A stretch of 64,000 nucleotides of DNA from Fimbriimonadaceae bacterium (GCA_022843485.1 JALHNM010000006.1:91939-155938), one strand, 5' to 3'. Counted from the stretch's first letter, positions 42,562-51,720 are shown. The notes: generated from the sequence alone by a model not told the origin. Numbers and translations: made by a program.

Positions 42562-45086
42562 GGCAGCGTGAGCCCCTTCTTCGCCGCCAAAGCCCGGAGG
42601 GCCGACTTCACGGCAGGGTCCGGGTCTCGGAGGACGTTGGCCACTTCCTCGACGGTCACCGGCCCGGGGGCGGCGGCAAGGGCGGTCAGGGCCGCAGCGC
42701 GGACGGCGGGCTCTGGGTCGGCGACGCCCAGCCGCAACGCGGGGCGGTAGTGCTCCTTGGGCGACGCCGCCATGTGCGCCATCAGGGCGAGCCGCACCGA
42801 AGGGGCTTCGTCGCGGGTCCGGAGCGCTTCATCCCGGACCGCCTCGACTTTGGAATCGACCAGCTTGGTGAGCGAGATCGTCCGGACCCATTGGCTCGGG
42901 TCGTTGACGGCGAGGTAGAGCAGCTTGCGGCTCACGATCTCGACGTCGGCCGCGGCGGATCGGCAGGCCTGCGCGCGGGCCGCTGCGTCCGGTTCGGTGG
43001 TCAGCGTCGCGCTCAGGAGGATCTGGGCGTTGGTCGCCGGGATCGCGCCCAAGGCCCGTAGCCCCTCGAACCGGGCGTTCCAACTCGGCGAGGTCATCAG
43101 AAGCAGCGAGGCCGCCATCGCCGGCTCGGGTCTGCGGACGAACGTTTCGGCTGCGAACCGTCGGTTCGTCTCGAACGGCCCCCGCTCCACGATCTCCCGC
43201 AAGCGGGCGAGAGCCTCGGGGGTGCCTTGGTGGTCCAGCGCGCGGACGGCCGACCAGGCTAAGTTCGGGAACCCGCTGCCCGCATACTCGGAGAGGATCG
43301 GCAGCGCACGAGGGTCTCGAACCCGCCAGAACACGCTGAGACCGGTCAGCCGGGTCTCGTTCTCGGTGGCTCGGAGGACACGTTCGACGTCGCCCCACTG
43401 CTCGTCGGTGAGCGGTTCGGTGAAGGCCTTGAGCGGCGCGAGGGGGCTCGGCGTGGGTTCGGGGGTCGAGACCGCGTCCGTCGGGCGGATCGTCAGCCCC
43501 GCGACCCAGATCGACGCGTCGCCGGCGGTCGTCCGTTCGCGACGGTCTCCGTACGCAGGGGCCCCGACCTCGATTCGACCGACCGGCCCGCCCTCGAGGA
43601 GCGGCACGCTCACCTCCCGCCACTCGTCCGCAGCGGCCACGGGGGACCGGACGAAGCGGCCCTGGCCAAGATCGACCTCCGCGGGCACGCCGAACCGTCC
43701 GCTGATCACGACCGAAGTCCGCAGAGCCCCTAGGGCGTCGTACACGTTGAACGCCCAGGATTCGTCCTTATCGACCCGCACCCAGGCCTGGAGGGTTAGG
43801 CCGGCAGCTTCGGAGGGCCCCTCCCACGGTAGGGCGACCCCGCCCCGAGCGACCCCCGCCGACTTCGTGACCTGGTCGACCGGCCCGCGTTGGGCATCCT
43901 CGACCCGCCGCCAAGCCAGGTCGCCGACAGCCAGCGGTCCCGCCTGCCGGGCCGCCTGGGTTGTGGCGGTCAGGGTGTCCTCAGGCAACGTGGGCCGACG
44001 CAGTCGCACCCCATCGGACCCCGGGACCCACTGCGGGGCCTCGCCGGGGCCAAGTGCGAGGGCGAGGTCGGCGCGGACATCGACCCGTCCGTCCTGAGCC
44101 GGGGTGAGGGCACCGCGCGCGACGGGGCTCAACACCAGGGGGCCAACCCGCGGTTGACGGGCGAGGCTCGCCAGAACCGCGGGGACACCCAAGCCGGGGG
44201 TCAGGGGCAGGGCCGCGCCCGTGAGCACCGGCTGGAACGACGCCCCCGCCCTAAGGCCGATGTGGTGCCTCACGACTTCGAGGAGCTGGACGGGCAGAGC
44301 CTCGGTTGCTGTGCGTCGAGAGAATCCGAAGAAGGGGATCAGCGTGACCGGCAGCGAATCGACCGTGAACGTCGGGGCATCGTGCGTCATGCCTGCGTGG
44401 ACGACGATGACCGAGTCGTAGGGTCCGACGTAAGAACCACCGTCGGCCTCGAAAGGCCCGTCGTTGATGCGAGGCGCCACCGCCCGCGCGACGAAACCGG
44501 GGCCGAAGAAGTCGGAGTCCGGGGGCGTCGCTAGAGTGACCGGGCGGCCCGAGCCCCGGGCTTCTGGGGTCCAGGGTCTTTCGGAGGGGTCGATGAGGTC
44601 GACGACCGGGTCCTCGTCGATCTCGACGTCGACCCGGACGGCCAGTGCGCCTCCCGTCGCCGCTTCGGTGAGGGCCTTCAACAGGGCGACCGAACCGAGG
44701 ACGGTCGTCGTGTCCTCGTCGGTCAGGGCCGCCCGGCGTTGGTGGACGACCCCGTCCGCCCCGCGATCCATCGCGAAAGACCGGGTGAACACGAGGACCT
44801 TGACCGCGAACGGAGCGCGGTCGGAGACGGCCTTTGACGTCTCGTAGGCCCGGGCTACGGCCGACCAGCCGTCTGGGTCAAGCAGCGGGCCGATTTGGCC
44901 GTCCTCAAGCACGGCGAAGGTTCGAGCCCCGACCGAGACCGTGCGGGCAAGAGGCGGCACCGAGACTGGGCCAGTCGGGAAGACGATCGGCACCTCGCGA
45001 CCGGCGAGCCTGACGGTCTCCGCCGGCGGGCTTTGCAGGGTGTCTTGCGGGGCAGCGAGGAGAAGGCCCGCGAGGACGGCCAGCAT
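42558..45086 (-). CDS. Large exported protein with HEAT repeats
   Basis: An 842-residue protein with a short signal peptide (MLAVLAGLLLAAPQD). Residues about 20-420 are beta-rich and unlike any family I know. Residues about 420-560 look like a carbohydrate-binding-type beta sandwich (LTLQAWVRVDKDESWAFNVY, GRIEVGAP). Residues about 570-840 are HEAT/PBS-lyase-like helical repeats (PNLAWSAVRALDHQGTPEAL, ALGAIPATNAQILLSATL, VADPEPAVRAAALTAL, LRDPDPAVKSALRAL). It may scaffold other envelope proteins. It begins 10 bp after the MTA phosphorylase stop and overlaps rpiB by 4 bases. Confidence 0.8.
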   Translation of the reverse strand: MLAVLAGLLLAAPQDTLQSPPAETVRLAGREVPIVFPTGPVSVPPLARTVSVGARTFAVLEDGQIGPLLDPDGWSAVARAYETSKAVSDRAPFAVKVLVFTRSFAMDRGADGVVHQRRAALTDEDTTTVLGSVALLKALTEAATGGALAVRVDVEIDEDPVVDLIDPSERPWTPEARGSGRPVTLATPPDSDFFGPGFVARAVAPRINDGPFEADGGSYVGPYDSVIVVHAGMTHDAPTFTVDSLPVTLIPFFGFSRRTATEALPVQLLEVVRHHIGLRAGASFQPVLTGAALPLTPGLGVPAVLASLARQPRVGPLVLSPVARGALTPAQDGRVDVRADLALALGPGEAPQWVPGSDGVRLRRPTLPEDTLTATTQAARQAGPLAVGDLAWRRVEDAQRGPVDQVTKSAGVARGGVALPWEGPSEAAGLTLQAWVRVDKDESWAFNVYDALGALRTSVVISGRFGVPAEVDLGQGRFVRSPVAAADEWREVSVPLLEGGPVGRIEVGAPAYGDRRERTTAGDASIWVAGLTIRPTDAVSTPEPTPSPLAPLKAFTEPLTDEQWGDVERVLRATENETRLTGLSVFWRVRDPRALPILSEYAGSGFPNLAWSAVRALDHQGTPEALARLREIVERGPFETNRRFAAETFVRRPEPAMAASLLLMTSPSWNARFEGLRALGAIPATNAQILLSATLTTEPDAAARAQACRSAAADVEIVSRKLLYLAVNDPSQWVRTISLTKLVDSKVEAVRDEALRTRDEAPSVRLALMAHMAASPKEHYRPALRLGVADPEPAVRAAALTALAAAPGPVTVEEVANVLRDPDPAVKSALRALAAKKGLTLP

Positions 45087-45095
45087 CGCTCGACT

Positions 45096-45932
45096 TTACT
45101 CGAAGATGCGGACGTCGTAGTCCGAGACCGCGTGCCCGTCGCCCCGCGTGAACGTCAGAGCGTCCCGGGCGCCGAGCGCGTCGAGGTCGCGGGGCATCCT
45201 GCCGATCAGGTCGAGGACGACCTTACGGGCGTTCTCGGCGTTCTGCTTGAAGACCTCCAGCACCTCGTGCGCGGTCACCGCGTGGGTCCCCGCCACCACG
45301 CCGCTGTCAAAGTCCGTGACCAGCGAGATGTTCACGACCGCCATCCCGAGCTCGCGGCACAGGTGGGCCTCTGGGTACTGGGTCATGTTGATGACCTGCC
45401 AGCCCATTTGGGTGAACCAGACGCTCTCGGCCTTCGTGCTGAACCGCGGCCCTTGGATGACGACCACCGCCCCGCCGTCGTGGGCCGTGATCCCTTGGGC
45501 CTGGATCGCCTCAACGGCGAGCTTCCTCAGGGTCGGATCGTAGGTTTCGGCGGCGGAAACGTGGCTCACGATGGGGCCGTCGAAGAAGGTGTCCGCCCGC
45601 CCGCTCGTGCGATCGACGAACTGGTCGGCGACGAGGAAGCTCCCCGGTTCGATGTGTCGCTGCAGCGACCCGACCGCGCACGGGCTGATCACCGCCTTCA
45701 CGCCGAGCCGGTGCATGGCCCAGACGTTCGCCCGGTAGTTAATCTTGTGGGGCGGGATCGTGTGGTTCCGGTGGTGGCGTGGCAGGAAGGCGACCTTCCG
45801 CCCGGCGACCTCGGCGAGCATCAAGGAGTCGCTCGGCGGGCCGTACGGGGTGTCGACTTTGGCCTCGGTGACGTTGTCCAGGAGGCTGTAGAAGCCGGAG
45901 CCCCCGAAGACCCCGATCTCGGCGATTCCCAT
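45096..45932 (-). CDS. mtnP: S-methyl-5'-thioadenosine phosphorylase
   Basis: A 278-residue PNP/MTAP-family phosphorylase that splits methylthioadenosine into adenine and methylthioribose 1-phosphate for methionine salvage. IGVFGGSGFYSLLD, FLPRHHRNHTIPPHKINYRA, SPCAVGSLQRHIEPGSFLVA, IQGPRFSTKAES, INMTQYPEAHLCRELGM and VTDFDS match the MTAP branch. Some relatives act on methylthioinosine or other purine nucleosides, so the exact substrate is likely but not certain. It follows the binding-protein gene by 12 bp. Confidence 0.93.
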   Translation of the reverse strand: MGIAEIGVFGGSGFYSLLDNVTEAKVDTPYGPPSDSLMLAEVAGRKVAFLPRHHRNHTIPPHKINYRANVWAMHRLGVKAVISPCAVGSLQRHIEPGSFLVADQFVDRTSGRADTFFDGPIVSHVSAAETYDPTLRKLAVEAIQAQGITAHDGGAVVVIQGPRFSTKAESVWFTQMGWQVINMTQYPEAHLCRELGMAVVNISLVTDFDSGVVAGTHAVTAHEVLEVFKQNAENARKVVLDLIGRMPRDLDALGARDALTFTRGDGHAVSDYDVRIFE

Positions 45933-45944
45933 GTCGGCGGGGTT

Positions 45945-46799
45945 TTACCTGGTGCCGACGAGCTTGATTTGGGAGGCCATCGCCTCAATGAGATCCTTCA
46001 CCCGGGGGCTAGCCCGGAGCAAGACGTCCGGGTCGACCTCGAACACGGCGCGGGCGCGGACCGCCGGGAGCGTGGCGAGACGCGGGTCGCGAAGGAGGGC
46101 GTCGCCCCGGCCAGGCACGAAGACGATCGCTGGCGCCCAGGAGATGAGCGACTCCGGCGAGACGGCGACGAAGGCGGTGCCGTCCGGGCCGACGTAATCC
46201 CCGCCCGAGGCTCGTACGACGTCGGCGAGGTAGGAGGACGTCCCGGGGGCCATCAGCTCGCCGCCGCCACCTGTCCCCATCAGAACGATCACCTTGGGCT
46301 TAGGCTCGAGGGCTTGGGCCTGGGCGCGGGCCCGGGCGTTCACCACCTCGTCCACGGCCTTCGAGAGGGCGGTCTCGCCCGCCACGGCGGCCCCGACCTT
46401 CAGCGTGTAGTCCAGCATCCCGTCGATCGTGCTCGCCTCCATGGCCAGCGTGCGGATGCCGAGTTGCTCGATCTTCTGGCGGTCGGCCTCGCTGTAGAGG
46501 GCCTTGTCGTAGAGGATCAGGTCCGGCTTGATCGTCGCGATCATCTCGTAGTTGGGCTTCGTGCCCGAGACCACGATGGGGGCGTCCTTGACTTCGAACG
46601 GGAAGTTACAGGCTGAGGTCCGCCCCGAGAGTTGGACGGGCCCGCGGGCGAGGCCGACCACCTCGGTCGTACTGGGGCTCAGGCTGACGACCTTGCGCAC
46701 GATCGCCGGGTTGTTCTGTCCCCCGATGTCCGGGACCGGCGGTTGGCACCCCACCACGGCGAGCAGGAGGGTCAGGAGCACGAGGCCGATCGGGCGCAT
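45945..46799 (-). CDS. Substrate-binding lipoprotein of BtuF/FecB type
   Basis: A 284-residue lipoprotein (lipobox AVVGC) with the periplasmic-binding fold used for vitamin B12, siderophores or heme. VVSLSPSTTEVVGLA, NYEMIATIKPDLILYDKA, LVLMGTGG-like text (VIVLMGTGGGGELMAPGTSS) and the C-terminal EVDPDVLLRASPRV fit this family. There is no permease or ATPase next to it; it leads an operon with mtnP and CtpA-type genes instead. The ATG at 46799 gives the signal peptide; a frame upstream to 46934 overlaps the tRNA and is not used. Confidence 0.87.
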   Translation of the reverse strand: MRPIGLVLLTLLLAVVGCQPPVPDIGGQNNPAIVRKVVSLSPSTTEVVGLARGPVQLSGRTSACNFPFEVKDAPIVVSGTKPNYEMIATIKPDLILYDKALYSEADRQKIEQLGIRTLAMEASTIDGMLDYTLKVGAAVAGETALSKAVDEVVNARARAQAQALEPKPKVIVLMGTGGGGELMAPGTSSYLADVVRASGGDYVGPDGTAFVAVSPESLISWAPAIVFVPGRGDALLRDPRLATLPAVRARAVFEVDPDVLLRASPRVKDLIEAMASQIKLVGTR

Positions 46800-46878
46800 G
46801 GGCCGATTGTGCCCAACGACCGCCCGGGGGCGGTGGGGCGGGCGGGCAGGAGGGGTCTGCGATCCGGTTCGGGTGCGG

Positions 46879-46884
46879 TATAAC
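46879..46884 (+). promoter_or_regulatory. -10-like box of tRNA-Trp
   Basis: TATAAC lies 13 bases before the first base of tRNA-Trp, a plausible -10 element. No strong -35 is visible. Confidence 0.5.
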
Positions 46885-46897
46885 CTCATCGTCCCGC

Positions 46898-46973
46898 AGG
46901 GGTGTAGCTCAGCTGGTAGAGCAGCGGTCTCCAAAACCGCAGGTCGCGGGTTCGAATCCTGTCGCCCCTGCCA
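46898..46973 (+). tRNA. trnW: tRNA-Trp (CCA anticodon)
   Basis: A 76-base cloverleaf. The acceptor stem AGGGGTG pairs with CGCCCCT, the D-arm contains AGCTCAGCTGGTAGAGC, the anticodon loop CTCCAAA carries CCA (tryptophan), the T-arm is GTTCGAATC, the discriminator base is G, and the CCA end is encoded in the DNA. Confidence 0.97.
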
Positions 46974-46994
46974 TTGTCTGTTGACGGGGCAGGC

Positions 46995-47729
46995 CTACTG
47001 AGCCGACCGGATCTGTTCGGCGAGCGTCTGGAGCTCACCGTGGTCCCGCGGACCGACGAGCATCACGAGGTCCCCACCCTCGCACCAGGCGAGTGCGGGC
47101 GTCCGGTTGATCGAACCTGCCATGTAGCCCTTGGCGGCGTAGGGGATGCCTTCGACCGTGTTCGTCCGCTCGACGACGAAGAGGAGGACCTCGCCGACCC
47201 CGTCGGCCATTACGATCCGAGCGGCCCGGCGTCCGTCGATAAGGCCGTAGGCGGCCCCGAGGACCCGCACCGGCGCCCCAACCATGCGGGTGGGGGCGTA
47301 GCCGACCTTCTCGCGGACGAGTTCGACGGCCTGGTCGGGGCTGCCTGCCGCCACCGGCGTGAGCCCGCTGAAGAGCCCGGCGACCTGGGAGGTGGCGAGG
47401 GGCCGGGCCCCGTCGAGGCGGGACGTGATCGCCCCGGCGACGATGAACAGGAGGAACACGGCGCAGAACGCCCAGGCGTAGCGGCCGACGAACCCTTCGG
47501 CGGTGCGGGACCGGTCGATGGCGTCCAGTCGGTCGCGGACGGCGGTCCAGAGGTGAGGGTCAGGGGTGGGGGGAGGGGACTTCGCGAGTTCGGCCTTGAG
47601 GGTGCGGGCCCAATCGTGCTCGGCTTGGAGGCGGGGGTCGGCGGCGGCCTCGCGGCGGGCCTGTTCGGCCTCGGCCGGGCTCAGCGCCCCGTCGGCGAGC
47701 GCGTGGGCCCTCTCGATCGCCTCCTTCAT
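46995..47729 (-). CDS. Anti-sigma factor
   Basis: A 244-residue single-pass membrane protein, coupled by a 4-base overlap to the ECF sigma gene. The N-terminal part (IERAHALADGALSPAEAEQA, LQAEHDWARTLKAEL) is like a RskA/zinc-less anti-sigma domain. One membrane helix lies at about 86-105 (YAWAFCAVFLLFIVAGAI). The periplasmic C-terminus carries a sensor-like domain (VGAPVRVLGAAYGLIDGRRA). It would hold the sigma factor until an envelope signal releases it. Confidence 0.85.
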   Translation of the reverse strand: MKEAIERAHALADGALSPAEAEQARREAAADPRLQAEHDWARTLKAELAKSPPPTPDPHLWTAVRDRLDAIDRSRTAEGFVGRYAWAFCAVFLLFIVAGAITSRLDGARPLATSQVAGLFSGLTPVAAGSPDQAVELVREKVGYAPTRMVGAPVRVLGAAYGLIDGRRAARIVMADGVGEVLLFVVERTNTVEGIPYAAKGYMAGSINRTPALAWCEGGDLVMLVGPRDHGELQTLAEQIRSAQ

Positions 47730-48280
47730 GGGCGGATGTACCCCTGTTCGGTCGCGTAGTCCATCAGTTCTTTCCTCAAAATCGTTCGTCCCCTGGCTAT
47801 CCTCGATCGGACCGTCCCCACCGGCACGTCGGTGGCTTCGGCGATCTCGTCGTACGTCAACCCCTCGAGGTCGCAGAGGATCACGGCGGTGCGGAACGTG
47901 TCCGGCACCTTCGCGAGCGCCTCCTCGACCTCCCCTCCCAGCAACCCGTCGAAGAGCCGCCGGTCGGGCGCCTCGTCCGCCGGGGCGACGGGCTCGGCGG
48001 CGTGCTCGTCGTCGAGCGAACCGGTCTGCCCCTCGCGCTGCCGTTTGCGGTAGCGGTTGATGTACAGGTTGGTCAGGATCCTCAGCGCCCAGGCCTTGAA
48101 GTTCCGACCGTCGAACCGGTCGAACGCCTCGTAGGCACGGACCATCGTCTCCTGGACCAGGTCCGAGGCGTCCTCCTTGTCCCTCGTGAACCGCAACGCG
48201 GTCCCGAACAAGGATGGGAAGGCCGCTTCGGCCATCCTCTCGAAGCGTTCCCGTCTGGGGTCTGCCCGCCGGAAGAGCAT
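47726..48280 (-). CDS. ECF RNA polymerase sigma factor
   Basis: A 184-residue sigma-70 family protein with sigma-2 (about 12-80: FPSLFGTALRFTRDKEDASD, LVQETMVRAYEAFDRFDG, AWALRILTNLYINRYRK) and sigma-4 (about 115-175: ALAKVPDTFRTAVILCDLEG, YDEIAEATDVPVGTVRSRI, RGRTILRK), separated by an acidic linker. The start MLFRRADP at 48280 is preferred over an upstream frame to 48409. It controls a stress or envelope regulon with the anti-sigma factor coded next. Confidence 0.95.
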   Translation of the reverse strand: MLFRRADPRRERFERMAEAAFPSLFGTALRFTRDKEDASDLVQETMVRAYEAFDRFDGRNFKAWALRILTNLYINRYRKRQREGQTGSLDDEHAAEPVAPADEAPDRRLFDGLLGGEVEEALAKVPDTFRTAVILCDLEGLTYDEIAEATDVPVGTVRSRIARGRTILRKELMDYATEQGYIRP

Positions 48281-48600
48281 CGTTCGGATGGTACCTGCCG
48301 CACCGTGCAACAGCCCGCCCCGGCCACGCGTTCCCGTGCCCGGGCCGTCGGGCGAGAACCGGTATCTGATACTGGGCTGCTGCGCGCCTTGATTGGCAGC
48401 GCGCTGCACCCCTCAGTAAAAGGCCATCCGCGACCGGTCTGGACGTTCGGAACCAAAGCCACGTTTGACCCCTCTGAGACCCCCAATCCCGGGGAGGCTT
48501 CACGGGCAGCGGCATGATCTTTCGAGCAGAATTGGGCCTTTGGTCCCGGCTTTCGGTGGGGGGGCCAAATCAAGCAACTGATCTGTATGATGACTTTGCC
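48281..48600. other. 320-bp intergenic region between divergent genes
   Basis: I see no gene here. It holds the presumed promoters of the sigma factor and of the Cys-rich gene, including a TATGAT box (48586-48591) 9 bases before the ATG at 48601. Confidence 0.5.
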
Positions 48601-49110
48601 ATGCAGCCTCTCACTAAGGCATTGACTCTGTTCCCTTTGCTAGTCGGGAACCTAGCACTCTACTTGACGCCGTCCCTGCAGCCGTCGACCGCCCCAGAGG
48701 GCTACCAAAGCCCTTGTGCCCTGAGGACGAGGGTCAGTACCGGCCGTCTATCGAGTAGTTTGAGCGAGTCCCTGAAGCCTCAGGACAACAAGCTCGATCC
48801 GAAGGTTTCGGAAGGACCCCTCAATACCTCGTGCGGTGAAACGTGCATCTACGACCGCGAAGACAACCAAGACATCTGCCGGCCGGACGACTACACCTGC
48901 TTCACGATCATCTTCCATCAAACCTCGTTCGTCTGGCGAAGACGCATCACCTACTACAAGTGCATCATGCCTGGGGGAGGAACCGCAACTAGAGTAGAGT
49001 GTACCAATTGGCAACATACTGGGGACTGTTGCTGGTACGGTGGGCCGGGGGGTGACCGTCCGCCCTCGAACTGTTTCGGGAACAACAATGAGCAACCTTG
49101 TGGCTCTTAA
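48601..49110 (+). CDS. Cysteine-rich secreted protein
   Basis: A 169-residue exported protein of unknown function. A leader (MQPLTKALTLFPLLVGNLAL) precedes a Ser/Pro-rich stretch and a Cys-rich C-terminal half with paired cysteines (TSCGETCIYDRED, ICRPDDYTCFTI, GDCCWYGGPGG, NCFGNNNEQPC). This suggests a small disulfide-stabilised extracellular domain. The next gene begins within 23 bases of its stop region, and a pseudopilin follows, so the three form one unit. Codon use looks less GC-biased than in neighbours. Confidence 0.72.
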   Translation: MQPLTKALTLFPLLVGNLALYLTPSLQPSTAPEGYQSPCALRTRVSTGRLSSSLSESLKPQDNKLDPKVSEGPLNTSCGETCIYDREDNQDICRPDDYTCFTIIFHQTSFVWRRRITYYKCIMPGGGTATRVECTNWQHTGDCCWYGGPGGDRPPSNCFGNNNEQPCGS

Positions 49111-49531
49111 GGGCGAAGCACGGCGTGTCTTCATGCGCGGCCATTTGCTGCGGGCACTCGTCGCGTCATTGAGCGGCACAGTCGGGGGGTTCGTCCTCTG
49201 GTACGCGGGCGGCCTGGTCTCATCTCGGTTCCGGGGGCTCGGGAGCATGGTCTCCATGGCTGGTTCGAACTTGACGAGTGTCTTGCTGATCGTCTTTCCG
49301 ATGATCTTCCTCGTCACTCTCCTCAGCACTCGCGTCCCGTCGGCCCGATCACTCGTCGGATGGCCGTGTGGCCTCCTCGCGATCAGCCTATTCGGGGCCG
49401 CGACCTCGCCGTCCAACTGGCAGAGCCTCACTGTGATCGCGGGCCTTCTCCTCCTCTTCGCATTCGGTGCTGGGACGGTGCTAGCCAGGTGGCTTCGGTC
49501 AAAATTGCACGATACGGAGGCTTTCGCATGA
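49088..49531 (+). CDS. Membrane protein
   Basis: A 147-residue protein with four hydrophobic segments (LRALVASLSGTVGGFVLWYA, LTSVLLIVFPMIFLVTLL, PCGLLAISLFGAATSPS, SLTVIAGLLLLFAFGAG). No family is recognised. The ATG at 49088 overlaps the end of the Cys-rich gene by 23 bases, and its TGA stop overlaps the ATG of the pseudopilin gene. It could be a partner in export of the neighbouring products. Confidence 0.7.
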   Translation: MSNLVALKGEARRVFMRGHLLRALVASLSGTVGGFVLWYAGGLVSSRFRGLGSMVSMAGSNLTSVLLIVFPMIFLVTLLSTRVPSARSLVGWPCGLLAISLFGAATSPSNWQSLTVIAGLLLLFAFGAGTVLARWLRSKLHDTEAFA

Positions 49532-50193
49532 CCCGACGCATCCACGCGGGCTTAACTCTCTTCGAAGTCGTCGTTTGCCTCGCGGTCGTCGGGCTCCTCA
49601 TAGGGCTCCTGATACCTGTGCTCGAGATGGCACGACGGGAGGGGAGACGAGGAGCGGCTACATCCAACGGCCACCAGATCCACTTGGCTCTAAGCCTTTA
49701 TCGGGAACAGTCCGATGGGAGTTTCCCTCACTCTGGATTGACGAACATCGCGCCGGCGGGCTTGCTTTCGGACGAATCCGTGCTCTTTGCCCAGGGTGAC
49801 CCGTTCCCTCAGGGCTTTGGCCGCGCAGTGAACGAATGCCGGGGTGGGAGTAAAGGACTCCGATCCCCCGTCTCGTGGGAGTCGCTCGACGACGGCAAGG
49901 CTGGATCAATGAATCGCAGGTATTCGGAGCTCATCGATAAGTACGACCCAAATCCGGGCCTCCTGGCCCTGAGAGTCTACGGGGATAGAAACGTTACCGT
50001 CAGGGAGACTTGTGACTTGGGTCGTACGATGTTGTTCATGGGCTCATACCTCCGAGTCCGCTCGGATGGCTCAATTCAACGCCCGACCCTCAAGTTCCGC
50101 GTCAGAACGATCCCCGAGACCGGCTATGTCTCGACTGCGTTCTACTTCTATTCCTTGTTCACAGACAACCAGAATATCTACTCCAGCCCCTAG
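49528..50193 (+). CDS. Type II secretion/type IV pilus-like pseudopilin
   Basis: A 221-residue protein with a prepilin N-terminus: MTRRIHAGLTLFEVVVCLAV, cleaved after the Gly by a prepilin peptidase, with the conserved Glu at position +5 and a long hydrophobic helix (VVCLAVVGLLIGLLIPVLEM). NGHQIHLALSLYREQSDGSF is typical of the abundant H-x9-DG-like prepilins of planctomycetes and Armatimonadota. GGAGG about 8 bases before the ATG supports the start. It is coupled to the membrane protein before it. Confidence 0.88.
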   Translation: MTRRIHAGLTLFEVVVCLAVVGLLIGLLIPVLEMARREGRRGAATSNGHQIHLALSLYREQSDGSFPHSGLTNIAPAGLLSDESVLFAQGDPFPQGFGRAVNECRGGSKGLRSPVSWESLDDGKAGSMNRRYSELIDKYDPNPGLLALRVYGDRNVTVRETCDLGRTMLFMGSYLRVRSDGSIQRPTLKFRVRTIPETGYVSTAFYFYSLFTDNQNIYSSP

Positions 50194-50299
50194 CCGTTTC
50201 AGTCAGAGGCGTGCCCTTCATTCGTGAGGGGGACACCTCTGATCGATGCAGGGCTGCGTATCCTTCGAAATGCTGCACCTCACTCCCCGGGCCAAGACG

Positions 50300-51466
50300 C
50301 TAGCGGGCCATCGCCAAGGGCGTGAACCTGCTCGACCGCGACTTCGCGTGGTCGGCGTCCGAACGGACGATCTCCCGGTAGAGGCTGTCCCGTTCGATCG
50401 GCTCGCGGCCGGCCTCGAGGATCATGTCGGTCATCCGCGAGTAGGTGAGAACCTGTTTCTTGTTCCCGAAGTCCCCTTCGGCGTAGGTGATCTCGTACTC
50501 GTGGACGAATCCGTCGGCGTCGTCCGCCCCGTACCAGAGCGCGGCCTGGGTGATCTCGGGGGTGTTCATGATCCAGAAGCTCTTGACGTGGTCGAAGTTG
50601 TCGAGCATGAGCCGGGCGACGGCGATGTTGCGGAGGTCGGTGTAGCCGGTCTGCGGCTTCACGTGCTCGAGCTCGGTCGCCTCCGGGTGGAAGCTGAGCG
50701 GGGTGTAGCAGACGAAGTGCCCGGTCTCGTCCTGGAGCTCCCGCAGCTGGCGCAGGTGGTCGACCCGCTCGAGGTCCGTCTCGATGTGCCCGTAGAGCAG
50801 GGTCGCGTACTGCTTGAGGCCGAGCTTGGCCGCCGCCCGGGCGACCGACTTCCACCCTTCGCCGTCCATCTTGCGGCCGAACAGCTCACGGTGGACCCGG
50901 TCGCTGAGCACCTCGATCCCGCCCCCGGGGAGCGAGTCGAGCCCTGCGTCCATGAGGTCGCGCAGCGCCTGCTCGTGGCTGACCTTGCCCTGCCGGGCGA
51001 TCTCCTCGATCTCGATGGCCGTGAACGCCTTCACGTGAACGCCGGGCAAGGTCTCCTTCACCGCCCGGACGAGGTCCATGTAGTACTGGTACGGAAGCCG
51101 GGGGTTGATCCCGCCGACCATATGGACCTCGGTGACGTCCACGTCGCGGTGCCACTCGAGCCGGCGCTTGACCTCCTCGATCGACATCTCGTACGGATCC
51201 GGCCCGCCCTTCTTGGCGTAGAACGAGCAGAACTTGCAGAACTTGTTGCAGATGTTCGTGTAATTGATGTGCTGGTTGCGGACGAAGTAGGTCCGCGCCC
51301 CGTGCCGCCGCTCGCGCACCAGGTTCGCCATGTACCCGACCGCGGTGAGGTTCGGGTGCTCGAACAGCCGCACGCCCTCCTCGACGGTCAGCCGCTGACC
51401 TTGGTCGACCTTGGCGTAGACGTCCATCAGGTCGGCCGGGACGATGCGTTCGGGGGCGATGGGCAT
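50300..51466 (-). CDS. mqnE: Aminofutalosine synthase (radical SAM)
   Basis: A 388-residue radical SAM enzyme that joins 3-[(1-carboxyvinyl)oxy]benzoate to the adenosyl part of SAM to form aminofutalosine, the second step of futalosine-route menaquinone synthesis. The 4Fe-4S motif is CNKFCKFC (Cys73, Cys77, Cys80). TEVHMVGGINPRLPYQYYMD, GLDSLPGGGIEVLSDRVHRE and LLYGHIETDLERVDHL match MqnE rather than MqnC. It implies a menaquinone-based respiratory chain. No other mqn gene is adjacent. A perfect 12-bp hairpin lies 45 bases upstream of its ATG. Confidence 0.93.
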   Translation of the reverse strand: MPIAPERIVPADLMDVYAKVDQGQRLTVEEGVRLFEHPNLTAVGYMANLVRERRHGARTYFVRNQHINYTNICNKFCKFCSFYAKKGGPDPYEMSIEEVKRRLEWHRDVDVTEVHMVGGINPRLPYQYYMDLVRAVKETLPGVHVKAFTAIEIEEIARQGKVSHEQALRDLMDAGLDSLPGGGIEVLSDRVHRELFGRKMDGEGWKSVARAAAKLGLKQYATLLYGHIETDLERVDHLRQLRELQDETGHFVCYTPLSFHPEATELEHVKPQTGYTDLRNIAVARLMLDNFDHVKSFWIMNTPEITQAALWYGADDADGFVHEYEITYAEGDFGNKKQVLTYSRMTDMILEAGREPIERDSLYREIVRSDADHAKSRSSRFTPLAMAR

Positions 51467-51510
51467 GGCGTGTTCTCGATCCTACCGGGCTCTCCTCCGA
51501 GGGTACCCGG

Positions 51511-51542
51511 GACGAACTTTCAGCCGTGGGTGAAAGTTCGTC
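51511..51542. promoter_or_regulatory. Perfect 12-bp inverted repeat upstream of mqnE
   Basis: GACGAACTTTCA (51511-51522) and TGAAAGTTCGTC (51531-51542) are exactly complementary around an 8-base spacer. It may be a regulator-binding site for mqnE or a structured RNA element. The rest of 51467-51720 shows no gene. Confidence 0.5.
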
Positions 51543-51720
51543 CTTCCCTTTCTACGCCGCCGCAACGCCCAGGGCGGCAGGGGCCCACTCGCCACTGAGC
51601 TGCCCCGTCTTCCGATGCCGAGACGGAGTGGCGGCGCAAACGTGTGCTGTCCCGACGCAGGCCGAGCACTAGGAGTCGCCCTCGACCCGTTTCTGGCCGG
51701 GACGGCGATGGACGGCGAGC

